Source: Prevotellaceae bacterium UBA4361 (GTDB lineage Bacteria; Bacteroidota; Bacteroidia; Bacteroidales; Bacteroidaceae). From it: a stretch of DNA of 64,000 nucleotides. The stretch spans positions 50,054-114,053 of the forward strand of contig DGSN01000037.1 of NCBI GenBank assembly GCA_002393575.1, written 5' to 3'. The notes under the pieces were generated by a model. The model did not search any database. It saw only the letters and a program-made list of their open reading frames with translations, and was not told the DNA's origin. Shown one piece after another: positions 49,995 through 57,178 of this stretch (positions are counted from its first letter, which is position 1; each line of letters begins with the position of its first letter). Both the position numbers and the translations under genes were made by a program.

Positions 49995-51760
49995 TTCAAT
50001 AGGTACTTCTTATTATTAATAATGTATATGCCGTTGTCGAGGCCTTCCAAGCCTACGCCGAGGAATTGTCCCGAAAGTGAGTAGATGCGTTCGTCCTTGA
50101 ACATCTTCTTGTCGGTGATAAGAAGAATCTCATCCGTCAGTCCTTCGTCAACAGGGTTCAAGCTCGATTTCACGAGTGTGCCAGCTGGCACCGTGAGGTA
50201 TGCCCTGAGTCCAGGCATACGGAAACCCGTTGTGGATGGATAATAGAACTGGTCGCCAGCACCGAGGAAGAGGTCTGTCTCTGTGTTCAAGTCGATAGGG
50301 CTGTATGTTCCACTGAAGCTGTATGCGTCATCCATCGTCACGGGCTGAGGCTCTGAAGCATGGAGGGTGGTGTAGTAGAACACAGGGCAATCGATGGTTT
50401 CCATCGGTTTCGTGATGAAAGGAGTGCCAGCGGCAATGCTTGTTGTCGATTTCTGAAATGCTACGTTGATAGCATGTTCGTTGCTTGCATCCTTCCCGAC
50501 GCTTCCGAAAACGTAGGCTTCGTCATCATCTATTTCCCAATCCACAGGCAGGCAGAGCGTGTTGAAGAATGCACTCGAAATCGTTCGCTTGAATCGAACC
50601 GTTGCTCCCTGAATGTCGGACGATGGCAGAACGCAATCGCCGTTCTGGTCGAATACATAAACAATAGGTACGTTGTCGTTCACATACACGGGTGCCAACT
50701 TCAAGCCGTCCTCATCTGCCCACACCATGCCAGTCACATCCACCGTTGCGCCATCGTAGCCCTCCGTGAAGTGCTGGTCTTTCAAAATGCTGTTGCAGAG
50801 GAAGAAATGCTTCTCTTCATCGTCTTGCTGACAGACAAGCGTGTCCGTACCGCTGATGCTGACACGTAGGTCTTTCAGCGTCACGTAGTCAGCACGGTAG
50901 TCGTCTATCTCCGATGAGGCAATCTCCGTGGGCATCACCTTCGTTTCAGTCACAGGCTCAGCGATGGCAAGACTGTCCGTGTTGGTGTCGTCTGTGCAGT
51001 CGAACACGGGCATGTTGTTTTCCAGCGTGTATTTTCCTATCACCCAGCCCGACAAGTGCTGATTGCTGTGCAACGGATTGTTCGCCACTTGGTTCACACC
51101 GCGCAGGCACAGTGCCATTGCTTTTCCGTTCGTTCCCGATTCGTCGCGCACAAAGGTCAGCTCGTCGTTCGAGTAAAGCACACGGGCATTCATCGCATCC
51201 GTCCAGTGCAGTCGAGCTTCCGTGCCCGAAGCCAGTGCCCGAACTCCTGCTATGCCATCAACCGTGTCGATACTTGGTTCTGGGGGAATGACAACATCCG
51301 TGTAAGTCACCACCACTTTTTGCAGTCGCCAGTGTCCAGAACCTGTTGCGCGAGTGAGGCTGACGGAGTTGCTGCTTCCCGTCCAAAGGGTCGTTGCACC
51401 GTATGAGATGCTGCCACCATTACAAATGGCGTCACTCGATGATGGCGCATACGATGAAGCAAAGGTGAATACAACCCGTGTGATGGGTTTTTCTGTGTCC
51501 GTCGTACTTACTTTCACCGAGCCTCCACCGTAGATTCTCACGGCCGAACCATTGGTGTAATAAGCGGTTGGCGTACTGCCATCAGTAAAACTCATTGTCA
51601 CGTCGTCCACCGTGATACTATTCGTACCAATTTTCTCTGCATTTGCATATCCTTGCTCTGAGAGATTGATTGTCACCTCTCTACCCTCCATGCTGTTGGT
51701 TCCCGCCAATAGCATCCCAAGGAACAGAATAAAGAATTTGATTTTGAGTCCTAAATACAT
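49991..51760 (-). CDS. Large secreted protein with sorting-like tail, partner of the nuclease
   Basis: 589 residues. Signal peptide about 1-20 (IKFFILFLGMLLAG). The first 150 residues form a beta-rich, possibly carbohydrate-binding region (VTMSFTDGSTPTAYYTNGSA, ITRVVFTFASSYAPSSSDAI). Residues about 165-360 have OB-fold-like text (YVTLKDLRVSISGTDTL, YDGATVDVTGMVWADEDGLK), as in nuclease-associated DUF6359/DUF5689-type proteins, though the exact family is unsure. The C-terminus (IYSLSGQFLG ... GIYIINNKKYLLK) matches the Prevotella-type sorting-like tail. A minus-strand TAATTTTG at 51787-51780 is the probable -7. The TGA overlaps the ATG of the nuclease. Confidence 0.75.
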   Translation of the reverse strand: MYLGLKIKFFILFLGMLLAGTNSMEGREVTINLSEQGYANAEKIGTNSITVDDVTMSFTDGSTPTAYYTNGSAVRIYGGGSVKVSTTDTEKPITRVVFTFASSYAPSSSDAICNGGSISYGATTLWTGSSNSVSLTRATGSGHWRLQKVVVTYTDVVIPPEPSIDTVDGIAGVRALASGTEARLHWTDAMNARVLYSNDELTFVRDESGTNGKAMALCLRGVNQVANNPLHSNQHLSGWVIGKYTLENNMPVFDCTDDTNTDSLAIAEPVTETKVMPTEIASSEIDDYRADYVTLKDLRVSISGTDTLVCQQDDEEKHFFLCNSILKDQHFTEGYDGATVDVTGMVWADEDGLKLAPVYVNDNVPIVYVFDQNGDCVLPSSDIQGATVRFKRTISSAFFNTLCLPVDWEIDDDEAYVFGSVGKDASNEHAINVAFQKSTTSIAAGTPFITKPMETIDCPVFYYTTLHASEPQPVTMDDAYSFSGTYSPIDLNTETDLFLGAGDQFYYPSTTGFRMPGLRAYLTVPAGTLVKSSLNPVDEGLTDEILLITDKKMFKDERIYSLSGQFLGVGLEGLDNGIYIINNKKYLLK

Positions 51761-51867
51761 AGTGTTTTGAATTAGTCAGCAAAATTAGTGATTATTTCCG
51801 AAATACATCCCAAAAACCTCAATTCATTCCCTTTAAAATTTATTTTTTCATTTTTTTTACGCATTAT

Positions 51868-51899
51868 TTTGCTGAATGACAAATTTTTACATATCTTTG
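51868..51899 (+). promoter_or_regulatory. Promoter of the 873-residue secreted protein
   Basis: TTTG 51868-51871, 20 bp, TATCTTTG 51892-51899. An A/T-rich leader of about 110 nt precedes ATG 52015. Confidence 0.75.
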
Positions 51900-52014
51900 C
51901 CCCTAATTCGGTTGAATATCTTTTGTTAAGTCAAAATGTTGATATCATCTATGCTAATAATATGATTACGAAATATTTTTATTACCTAATAACTAATTAT
52001 AAAACTTTAAACTT

Positions 52015-54636
52015 ATGAACAAAAAATTACGTTTCTTACTCTTATCACTGATTACAGTGCTAACGAGTGCTGCAAGTTATGCACAAACGGAGTTTTTCAT
52101 TAAATTCCAAAACAGTAAAAGTGTCACTGAATCGCCAAAGGGCTATTTCACTTACAACAAAGGTGAAGGTTCTTCTGTAAGTTGGTCTTCAAAAGGAAAG
52201 CATAGCTGTACTTACAATGGCGATACATACAGCGATGTTATTAAAATGGAATCTGCTACACAGATTTATTTTACTTCTGCGGCTGAAGCTACAGTGACCA
52301 TCGTTCAGACTATTTCTAACAAAGCAGGCGACTATCTGAAGTTTGATGGTAACAATCTTGACGCAAGTTTGGCAAACACTACTGTAACAGTAGATGCTAC
52401 TAACAAATTTAATGAATATGTCATTACGAATGTTGCAGCAGGTAAGCACACGATTACTCGTCAGAGTGAAACAGGTTTGGCTTACGTGAAGGTGGAATAC
52501 ACAGGCAAGGTTCTGAGTGTACTTTCCACTCCACAGATTAGTTTCAATGCAACTACAGGCGAAGTGACTATCGAAGGCGATGCAAACGCAAGTTCTATCG
52601 TTTACACTACAGATGGTACAGACCCATCAGCAACTAATGGTGAAGCATACGCAGCTCCATTCGTTGTGGCTGACGGTACAACTGTAAAGGCTATCGCTCT
52701 TGGTGATGGTGAAACCTACACCAACTCTGAGATTGCTTCGGAGAAGGTTTCTTTGGTTATTACAAGTGTGGCAACTCCAACCATCACTTCTGTTTACGGC
52801 ACATTCGCTCTCGCTTGCGAAACTGCTGATGTAGCATTCGAATACAGTACTGACGGCGAAAACTTCACGGCTTACACCAAGCCTGTCACTCTCTTGGAGG
52901 ATGCAACAGTTTATGCTCGTGCTTCTCGCGATGGCTTAGTGTCTGATGTTGCAACGGCTGAAGTTGCAGCTGTTTCAAAGGGCGAAGCTACGAAGAGCAT
53001 TGTGCTGCACTACAATGCATTCAACGTAGAAAAAGTGAATGGTCTTTCCACATTGGTAGGCAAGGACGACGCTGAGGGCTATTCTATTTCTTTGAACAAT
53101 TCTGAAAAGGCTTGGTCTTCAGCTAACAGCATCAATGGCTACACATCTATCAAGGTGTCTAACGGTGCTCAGAACACGCTCTATTTGCCAAGCGGCGTTT
53201 CCGCAACAAGAATCACTTTCTACAGCTATATCAATGCAGCTTCAGGAAGAGACTGCGGATGGGCTGAAGTCGGTGACGTGGATACTCAATACGCTGATGT
53301 GCTCATGGGTGCATGGAACAAGGCTTCCGACCCAGATGTGCGTACTTATCCTTTGACTGGCGAAGAAACTTCCATCAACTTTACCAACATAGGTGAGCAG
53401 CTTGCATTCTACATCGTTCTCGATGTTCTTGAAACAAAGGCACAGCTCAATGCAGACTACGACCCAGCTGAAATTACTCTTCTTGCTGACGAAGAATTCG
53501 AAGCACCTACTCTCACAATCACCGACGAAGCTGGTGAGGCAGTTACAGGTCTTGAAGTAACATACGAAAGCAGCAACGAAGAAGTTGCAACCGTTGACGC
53601 AGAAGGCAACATCGTTATTACAGGCACCGTTGGCGAGGCTACTATCACAGCAAGCGTTGCCGGTGGCGAAACTTACATGAACGCTAAGGCAACCGTGAAG
53701 ATTAAAGTCCTCTCTGCTGATGCTGTTCTGAAGGTAACGAAGAACACAAAGATTGTGTTGAGCAAGGATGAAGTTGAAGCTCATGAATACTTCACAGCTA
53801 CAAACAACTGGGCAGAGAGAGCATACGGTGAACTCACCGCTCAGTTCTTCAATATGAGCCGTCCAGAAAGAAAACTTACTATCACTGAGAAGGGTGCTAT
53901 TGCATTTGAACTCATGGTTCAGAACGGCACTGCTGGCAGAATCTACACATACAAAGTTGGTGGTGAAGATGCAGTATCTATCACTCACCCAGGTGGTGGC
54001 GTAGTTTCCTCAGGTATTATCGAAATTCCTTCTGACCAAGTTACTATCACATTTGCTGGTACTGATGCTTCTGTTTATCCAGTAGCTATCAAGTTCTACA
54101 CCGAAATGCCAGAAACATTCACAATCTCTGAGGCTGGCTATGCAACATACGTTACTGAAAGTGACGAAGCTGCTCCTGTTGCCGATGGTGTTGAGGCATT
54201 CATTGTTTCAGCTGTTAATTCAACTTGGGTGGCTCTTCAGGCTGTCAACAACATCCCTGCTGGCACTCCAATCATCCTGAAGGGTAAGGCTGGCACTTAC
54301 ACATTCGACCCAATGGAAGGCGAAGCTGACAACGTAGGTGCTAATCTGCTCCAGGCTTCTGATGGCACTGTTACAAGTGGTTATGTTCTGGCAAACAAGG
54401 GCGAAGTTGGATTCTATCCTGTTGCAACAACCATCCCAGCAGGCAAGGCTTATCTCCCTGCAACAGCTGGTGAAGCAAAGAACTTCCTCGCATTGGATGG
54501 CGATGCAACTGCAATCAGCAACATCGAAGCTGCTTCTGCTCAGACTACAATCTACAACGTAGCTGGTCAGCGTGTTAAGAACATCGAAAAGGGTGGTCTC
54601 TACATTGTCAATGGCAAGAAGATGATTGTCAAGTAA
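52015..54636 (+). CDS. Secreted multi-domain Ig-like protein with sorting-like tail
   Basis: 873 residues. Signal peptide about 1-23 (ends ASYAQT). Regions: an N-terminal beta domain (about 25-165), a chitobiase/HexC-like beta-sandwich (about 170-245, SSIVYTTDGTDPSATNGEAY, TVKAIALGDGETYTNSE), a related second unit (about 250-325), a middle beta domain, a Big_2-like Ig domain (about 480-565, VTYESSNEEVATVDAEGNIV), and the C-terminal tail IYNVAGQRVKN ... GLYIVNGKKMIVK. No catalytic motif is seen. Strong promoter, T-ending codons (GCT, GGT, TCT) and a perfect terminator after the next small gene all suggest high expression. Confidence 0.8.
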   Translation: MNKKLRFLLLSLITVLTSAASYAQTEFFIKFQNSKSVTESPKGYFTYNKGEGSSVSWSSKGKHSCTYNGDTYSDVIKMESATQIYFTSAAEATVTIVQTISNKAGDYLKFDGNNLDASLANTTVTVDATNKFNEYVITNVAAGKHTITRQSETGLAYVKVEYTGKVLSVLSTPQISFNATTGEVTIEGDANASSIVYTTDGTDPSATNGEAYAAPFVVADGTTVKAIALGDGETYTNSEIASEKVSLVITSVATPTITSVYGTFALACETADVAFEYSTDGENFTAYTKPVTLLEDATVYARASRDGLVSDVATAEVAAVSKGEATKSIVLHYNAFNVEKVNGLSTLVGKDDAEGYSISLNNSEKAWSSANSINGYTSIKVSNGAQNTLYLPSGVSATRITFYSYINAASGRDCGWAEVGDVDTQYADVLMGAWNKASDPDVRTYPLTGEETSINFTNIGEQLAFYIVLDVLETKAQLNADYDPAEITLLADEEFEAPTLTITDEAGEAVTGLEVTYESSNEEVATVDAEGNIVITGTVGEATITASVAGGETYMNAKATVKIKVLSADAVLKVTKNTKIVLSKDEVEAHEYFTATNNWAERAYGELTAQFFNMSRPERKLTITEKGAIAFELMVQNGTAGRIYTYKVGGEDAVSITHPGGGVVSSGIIEIPSDQVTITFAGTDASVYPVAIKFYTEMPETFTISEAGYATYVTESDEAAPVADGVEAFIVSAVNSTWVALQAVNNIPAGTPIILKGKAGTYTFDPMEGEADNVGANLLQASDGTVTSGYVLANKGEVGFYPVATTIPAGKAYLPATAGEAKNFLALDGDATAISNIEAASAQTTIYNVAGQRVKNIEKGGLYIVNGKKMIVK

Positions 54637-54721
54637 CGTGAAGCGTGAAGAGTAACTTCGTTAAACTTTAAACGCTAAACTTTAAACTTTTCTTTAATCA
54701 TTTAAAAACAAAACAGATATT

Positions 54722-54886
54722 ATGAAGAAGAATCAATATAATGCTCCCGAAGTAAACGAAATCATGGACTTGGAGCTTGAATTGCCAATCGCACAATCTC
54801 TTCCAAAGTCAGATGAGAATCCTGTTGACAATCCTGATGATATTCTCGGAAAAGAGCGTAAGGATTACGGCGAATATGAATGGTAA
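54722..54886 (+). CDS. 54-residue acidic small protein
   Basis: ATG 54722 to TAA 54886, 85 bp after the secreted Ig-like protein and 27 bp before a perfect terminator. The N-terminus MKKNQYNAPEVNEIMDLELE follows the pattern MKKxxYxxPExxxI.L that I recall for short Bacteroidales peptides of unknown role; the rest is acidic (DENPVDNPDDILGKERKDYG). It has no signal peptide and no cysteine. Sharing one transcript with the secreted protein suggests a linked role. The frame is well supported by context; the function is unknown. Confidence 0.75.
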   Translation: MKKNQYNAPEVNEIMDLELELPIAQSLPKSDENPVDNPDDILGKERKDYGEYEW

Positions 54887-54913
54887 ACACATAGCAATTA
54901 GCTAATATATAAA

Positions 54914-54953
54914 GAAAGGTGGGAAGGGCAACAGAACCTTCCCACCTTTCTTG
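54914..54953 (+). terminator. Perfect 14-bp-stem terminator
   Basis: GAAAGGTGGGAAGG (54914-54927) pairs completely with CCTTCCCACCTTTC (54937-54950) around a 9-base loop, followed by TTGTTG. It ends the secreted-protein/small-peptide transcript. Confidence 0.9.
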
Positions 54954-55054
54954 TTGAATGTCGATATGAATGATTGTTAGTCATCGTGAAAAAACTCGCT
55001 TATATCGCATGAGAAACAAAGAAAAGCATTATATTTGCAGTTCTAATACCTATA

Positions 55055-55717
55055 ATGGCCATGACTAAGCAACAGAAGAAAAAGATTGAGAAATACAGCG
55101 ACATCAGTTCCACACACCCCGTGCTCTGTCCCGATGGCAAGTACCGATGGGTGTATGACGTACCTATGCTCAAGAACACAAGCATCTTGCTGGAAGTGTT
55201 CTGGGTGCTGGGCATCAGCTTCGGTGTGGTGTGGTTGTTCGTTTTGCTACTGGGAGGCTGCAAGAGCAACTTCAGGTGGGTGGAATTGTGGGACATCACA
55301 CGAGGCTTCCTCATTCTCATGGCGGTCTTCATAGTGCTGGGATGCGTGGCCTATTTCTTCGTGTCGTGGTACTACAACTTCAAGTACAGCATCCTCTTCA
55401 TCATGGACGAGAATGAGGTGGTACACAAGCAGTTGCCAAGCACGGTGGGCAAGGCGCGTGCCATCGGTAAGCTGACAGCCATCGCGGGTGCTGCATCGGG
55501 CAGGATTGGCATGGCGGGTATGGGCATCCTGATTGCCAACCGCACGTCGTTGTCGTGCAGTTACAGCAGTGTACGACGCATCATCCCTTCCCGCCGACAG
55601 AACCTCATCAAGGTGCGGGAGCGTTTCTACCGCAACATGGTTTTCGTGCCCGACGAGGACTTCGACTTCGTCTATCAGTACCTTTGCGACCACTGCCCAA
55701 ATGCAAAAAAGGGATAG
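55055..55717 (+). CDS. Hypothetical two-helix membrane protein
   Basis: 220 residues; ATG 55055 or 55061. Two membrane segments lie at about 47-68 (LLEVFWVLGISFGVVWLFVL) and 85-107 (GFLILMAVFIVLGCVAYFFV), followed by a soluble region of about 110 residues (MDENEVVHKQLPSTVGKARA, GAASGRIGMAGMGIL, FVPDEDFDFVYQYLCDHCP). The middle GxxSGRxGMAGMG run is glycine-rich. I do not recognise the family. A TATATTTG -7 element is at 55030-55037. A 39-codon frame with a signal peptide begins 3 bp after its stop. Confidence 0.75.
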   Translation: MAMTKQQKKKIEKYSDISSTHPVLCPDGKYRWVYDVPMLKNTSILLEVFWVLGISFGVVWLFVLLLGGCKSNFRWVELWDITRGFLILMAVFIVLGCVAYFFVSWYYNFKYSILFIMDENEVVHKQLPSTVGKARAIGKLTAIAGAASGRIGMAGMGILIANRTSLSCSYSSVRRIIPSRRQNLIKVRERFYRNMVFVPDEDFDFVYQYLCDHCPNAKKG

Positions 55718-55720
55718 GCA

Positions 55721-55840
55721 ATGAGAAGAATCTGGCACATCCTGCTCCTTGCGTTGATTCCGTTAGTAAGTCTTGCGGACGACGAGATGTTAGATGGAAG
55801 CAGCATCTATATCACTCTTGAGTTCGATAAATCCAAATAG
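55721..55840 (+). CDS. 39-residue signal-peptide-bearing small protein or remnant
   Basis: ATG 55721, 3 bp after the preceding stop, to TAG 55840. Residues 1-19 are a good signal peptide (MRRIWHILLLALIPLVSLA), followed by the 20-residue tail DDEMLDGSSIYITLEFDKSK. It is either a small secreted peptide co-translated with the membrane protein or the stump of a longer exported protein. A hairpin follows at 55876. Confidence 0.5.
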   Translation: MRRIWHILLLALIPLVSLADDEMLDGSSIYITLEFDKSK

Positions 55841-55875
55841 AACTTTGCCAGGCCATTCTTGACAGTGTATGAAAA

Positions 55876-55915
55876 GCCCCCACCCCAATCTATTTGGGTG
55901 TGGGGGTTACTCTTC
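55876..55915 (+). terminator. Probable terminator after the small secreted frame
   Basis: CCCCCACCCCAAT and TTTGGGTGTGGGGG pair with one bulge around CTA, followed by TTACTCTTCTT. Confidence 0.55.
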
Positions 55916-56056
55916 TTAAATGTCGCGCAGAAAACGCTGATATACACAGAAAAATGATGAAAAATTAATGGGTCATTAATGGTAATTGGCTACGCTGAGC
56001 TGAAGGTTCGAGTAATTCGTGGTTTTGAATAATCCCTATTTGTTATTCATTGTCAC

Positions 56057-56707
56057 TTAGAACGCGTTGCTCATCTTGATGACGAGCACACGCAGTTTTT
56101 GCGAAGCCTCGTTGGTCTTCACTTTGGCAATGTGCCAGTCGCAAGGGAACATGATGTTGAATGTGCCAGGGATGGACTCGATACGCTCCAGTCGGTCTGC
56201 ACGGAAGTTGTATTCCAGTCGGTCGCGCTTGGGGTTGTAGTCGATGTTGGGGGTCGAAGTCTCGTGGTCGAGACGGCAGAATCCCTCTTTGCCTTTCACC
56301 ACGAACATGAAGTCAATCTTCTGCCAGTGGCTCTCGCTGCCCTTGCCTGCTTTGAGGTCGTCTTCCGAACACCAGTTCTCGCTGTCCTCCACGCTCACCG
56401 TGAGGTTCGTGCCAGGAATCGCTTGCTTTCCGCTCGGAAGAGCAAGCAAGTCCGTTTCCTCCAACCATTTGAACAGGGCCTTCCATTGCTCAGGGTTCTT
56501 GTGGTATTGCAGGTAGAACTCCACGAGGTTCACCGATGGGGCAGGCACCGCCTTCGTGAATCCGTTTTTCCACTCTCCTTTCTTCACCCACTTCGCTGCC
56601 AGCTTTTGCAACTTCTCGGGGTATTGGTTGGTGTAAACCTGTGCATTTGTGGCACTTGCCCACAGCAAGCCAGCAAGCACCAATGCTGTTGTCCTTAGTC
56701 TTTTCAT
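56057..56707 (-). CDS. Exported YhcH/YjgK/YiaL (DUF386) family protein
   Basis: 216 residues with a signal peptide about 1-22 (ends SATNAQ). The second half matches the cupin-like YhcH/YjgK/YiaL family: SHWQKIDFMFVVKGKEGF, YNPKRDRLEYNFRADRLERI, and SIPGTFNIMFPCDWHIAKVK. Family members are linked to sugar acid and sialic acid metabolism and normally lack a signal peptide. Export and the extra N-terminal helical region (about 25-90) are therefore unusual. It stands alone, opposite a repeat-rich spacer. Confidence 0.82.
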   Translation of the reverse strand: MKRLRTTALVLAGLLWASATNAQVYTNQYPEKLQKLAAKWVKKGEWKNGFTKAVPAPSVNLVEFYLQYHKNPEQWKALFKWLEETDLLALPSGKQAIPGTNLTVSVEDSENWCSEDDLKAGKGSESHWQKIDFMFVVKGKEGFCRLDHETSTPNIDYNPKRDRLEYNFRADRLERIESIPGTFNIMFPCDWHIAKVKTNEASQKLRVLVIKMSNAF

Positions 56708-56890
56708 CTTCTTGAATGGATTATGAGTTAGCTTTCTTTTTTCTTTTAACGTGAAGTATGAAGCGTGAAGCGATTTTTCACTTTTCGTTTTTCACTTTTC
56801 ACTTTCTTGTCTTCGTTCATGCAAAGATAGGGATTTTCATTGAGCGAATGCCATCCGCACTGAATTTTTTTCAAATACCAACTAAATGGT

Positions 56891-56966
56891 CGAAGGCTCG
56901 TTTTCGTTTCAGCGAAGGCTCGTTTGAATTCCAGCGAAGGCTCGCTTGAATTCCAACGAAGGCTCG
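56891..56966. repeat. Family C array 4: four 10-bp cores at exact 22-bp spacing
   Basis: CGAAGGCTCG occurs at 56891, 56913, 56935 and 56957, exactly 22 bp apart. The spacers are TTTTCGTTTCAG, TTTGAATTCCAG and CTTGAATTCCAA. The left flank ACTAAATGGT resembles the flank of array 2. Confidence 0.88.
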
Positions 56967-57060
56967 TTGGTTTTGTGTGTTTCCTATCTCGGAAACAGAG
57001 AAATTCAAAGTCTCCGAGCTTGCTCACCATACCTCCGCTGAAAAATAGAAATGTGTGAAG

Positions 57061-57170
57061 AAATTTGATTTTTCTCTCAACTTGCACTAACGTTGACAAA
57101 GTCGAAGTTAGGCTGCGTCTCGGAAAAATTCAAATAAATTTGATTTTTCTCTCAACTTGCACTAACTTTG
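57061..57170 (+). promoter_or_regulatory. Duplicated promoter of the ABC-F gene, one copy mutated
   Basis: Two identical 31-bp copies start AAATTTGATTTTTCTCTCAA at 57061 and 57136. The downstream copy has TTTG (57139-57142), 20 bp and TAACTTTG (57163-57170). The upstream copy has TAACGTTG, with the -7 damaged. ATG 57179 lies only 8 bp after the active -7, so the transcript should be almost leaderless. Confidence 0.75.
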
Positions 57171-57178
57171 CAAATTGT

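Larger units (their letters stand above)
56708..57178. other. Divergent intergenic region with family C array and duplicated promoter
   Basis: 471 bp without a gene: low-complexity TTTTCACTTTTCACTTT near 56776-56805, a family C array (56891-56966), and two direct copies of a 31-bp promoter segment (57061-57091, 57136-57166). Confidence 0.75.

Noticed and set aside
3084..56966. 22-bp arrays as CRISPR
   Set aside because: There are only four units per site, the repeated core is 10 bp, spacers are 12 bp and similar to one another, and no cas gene is present.
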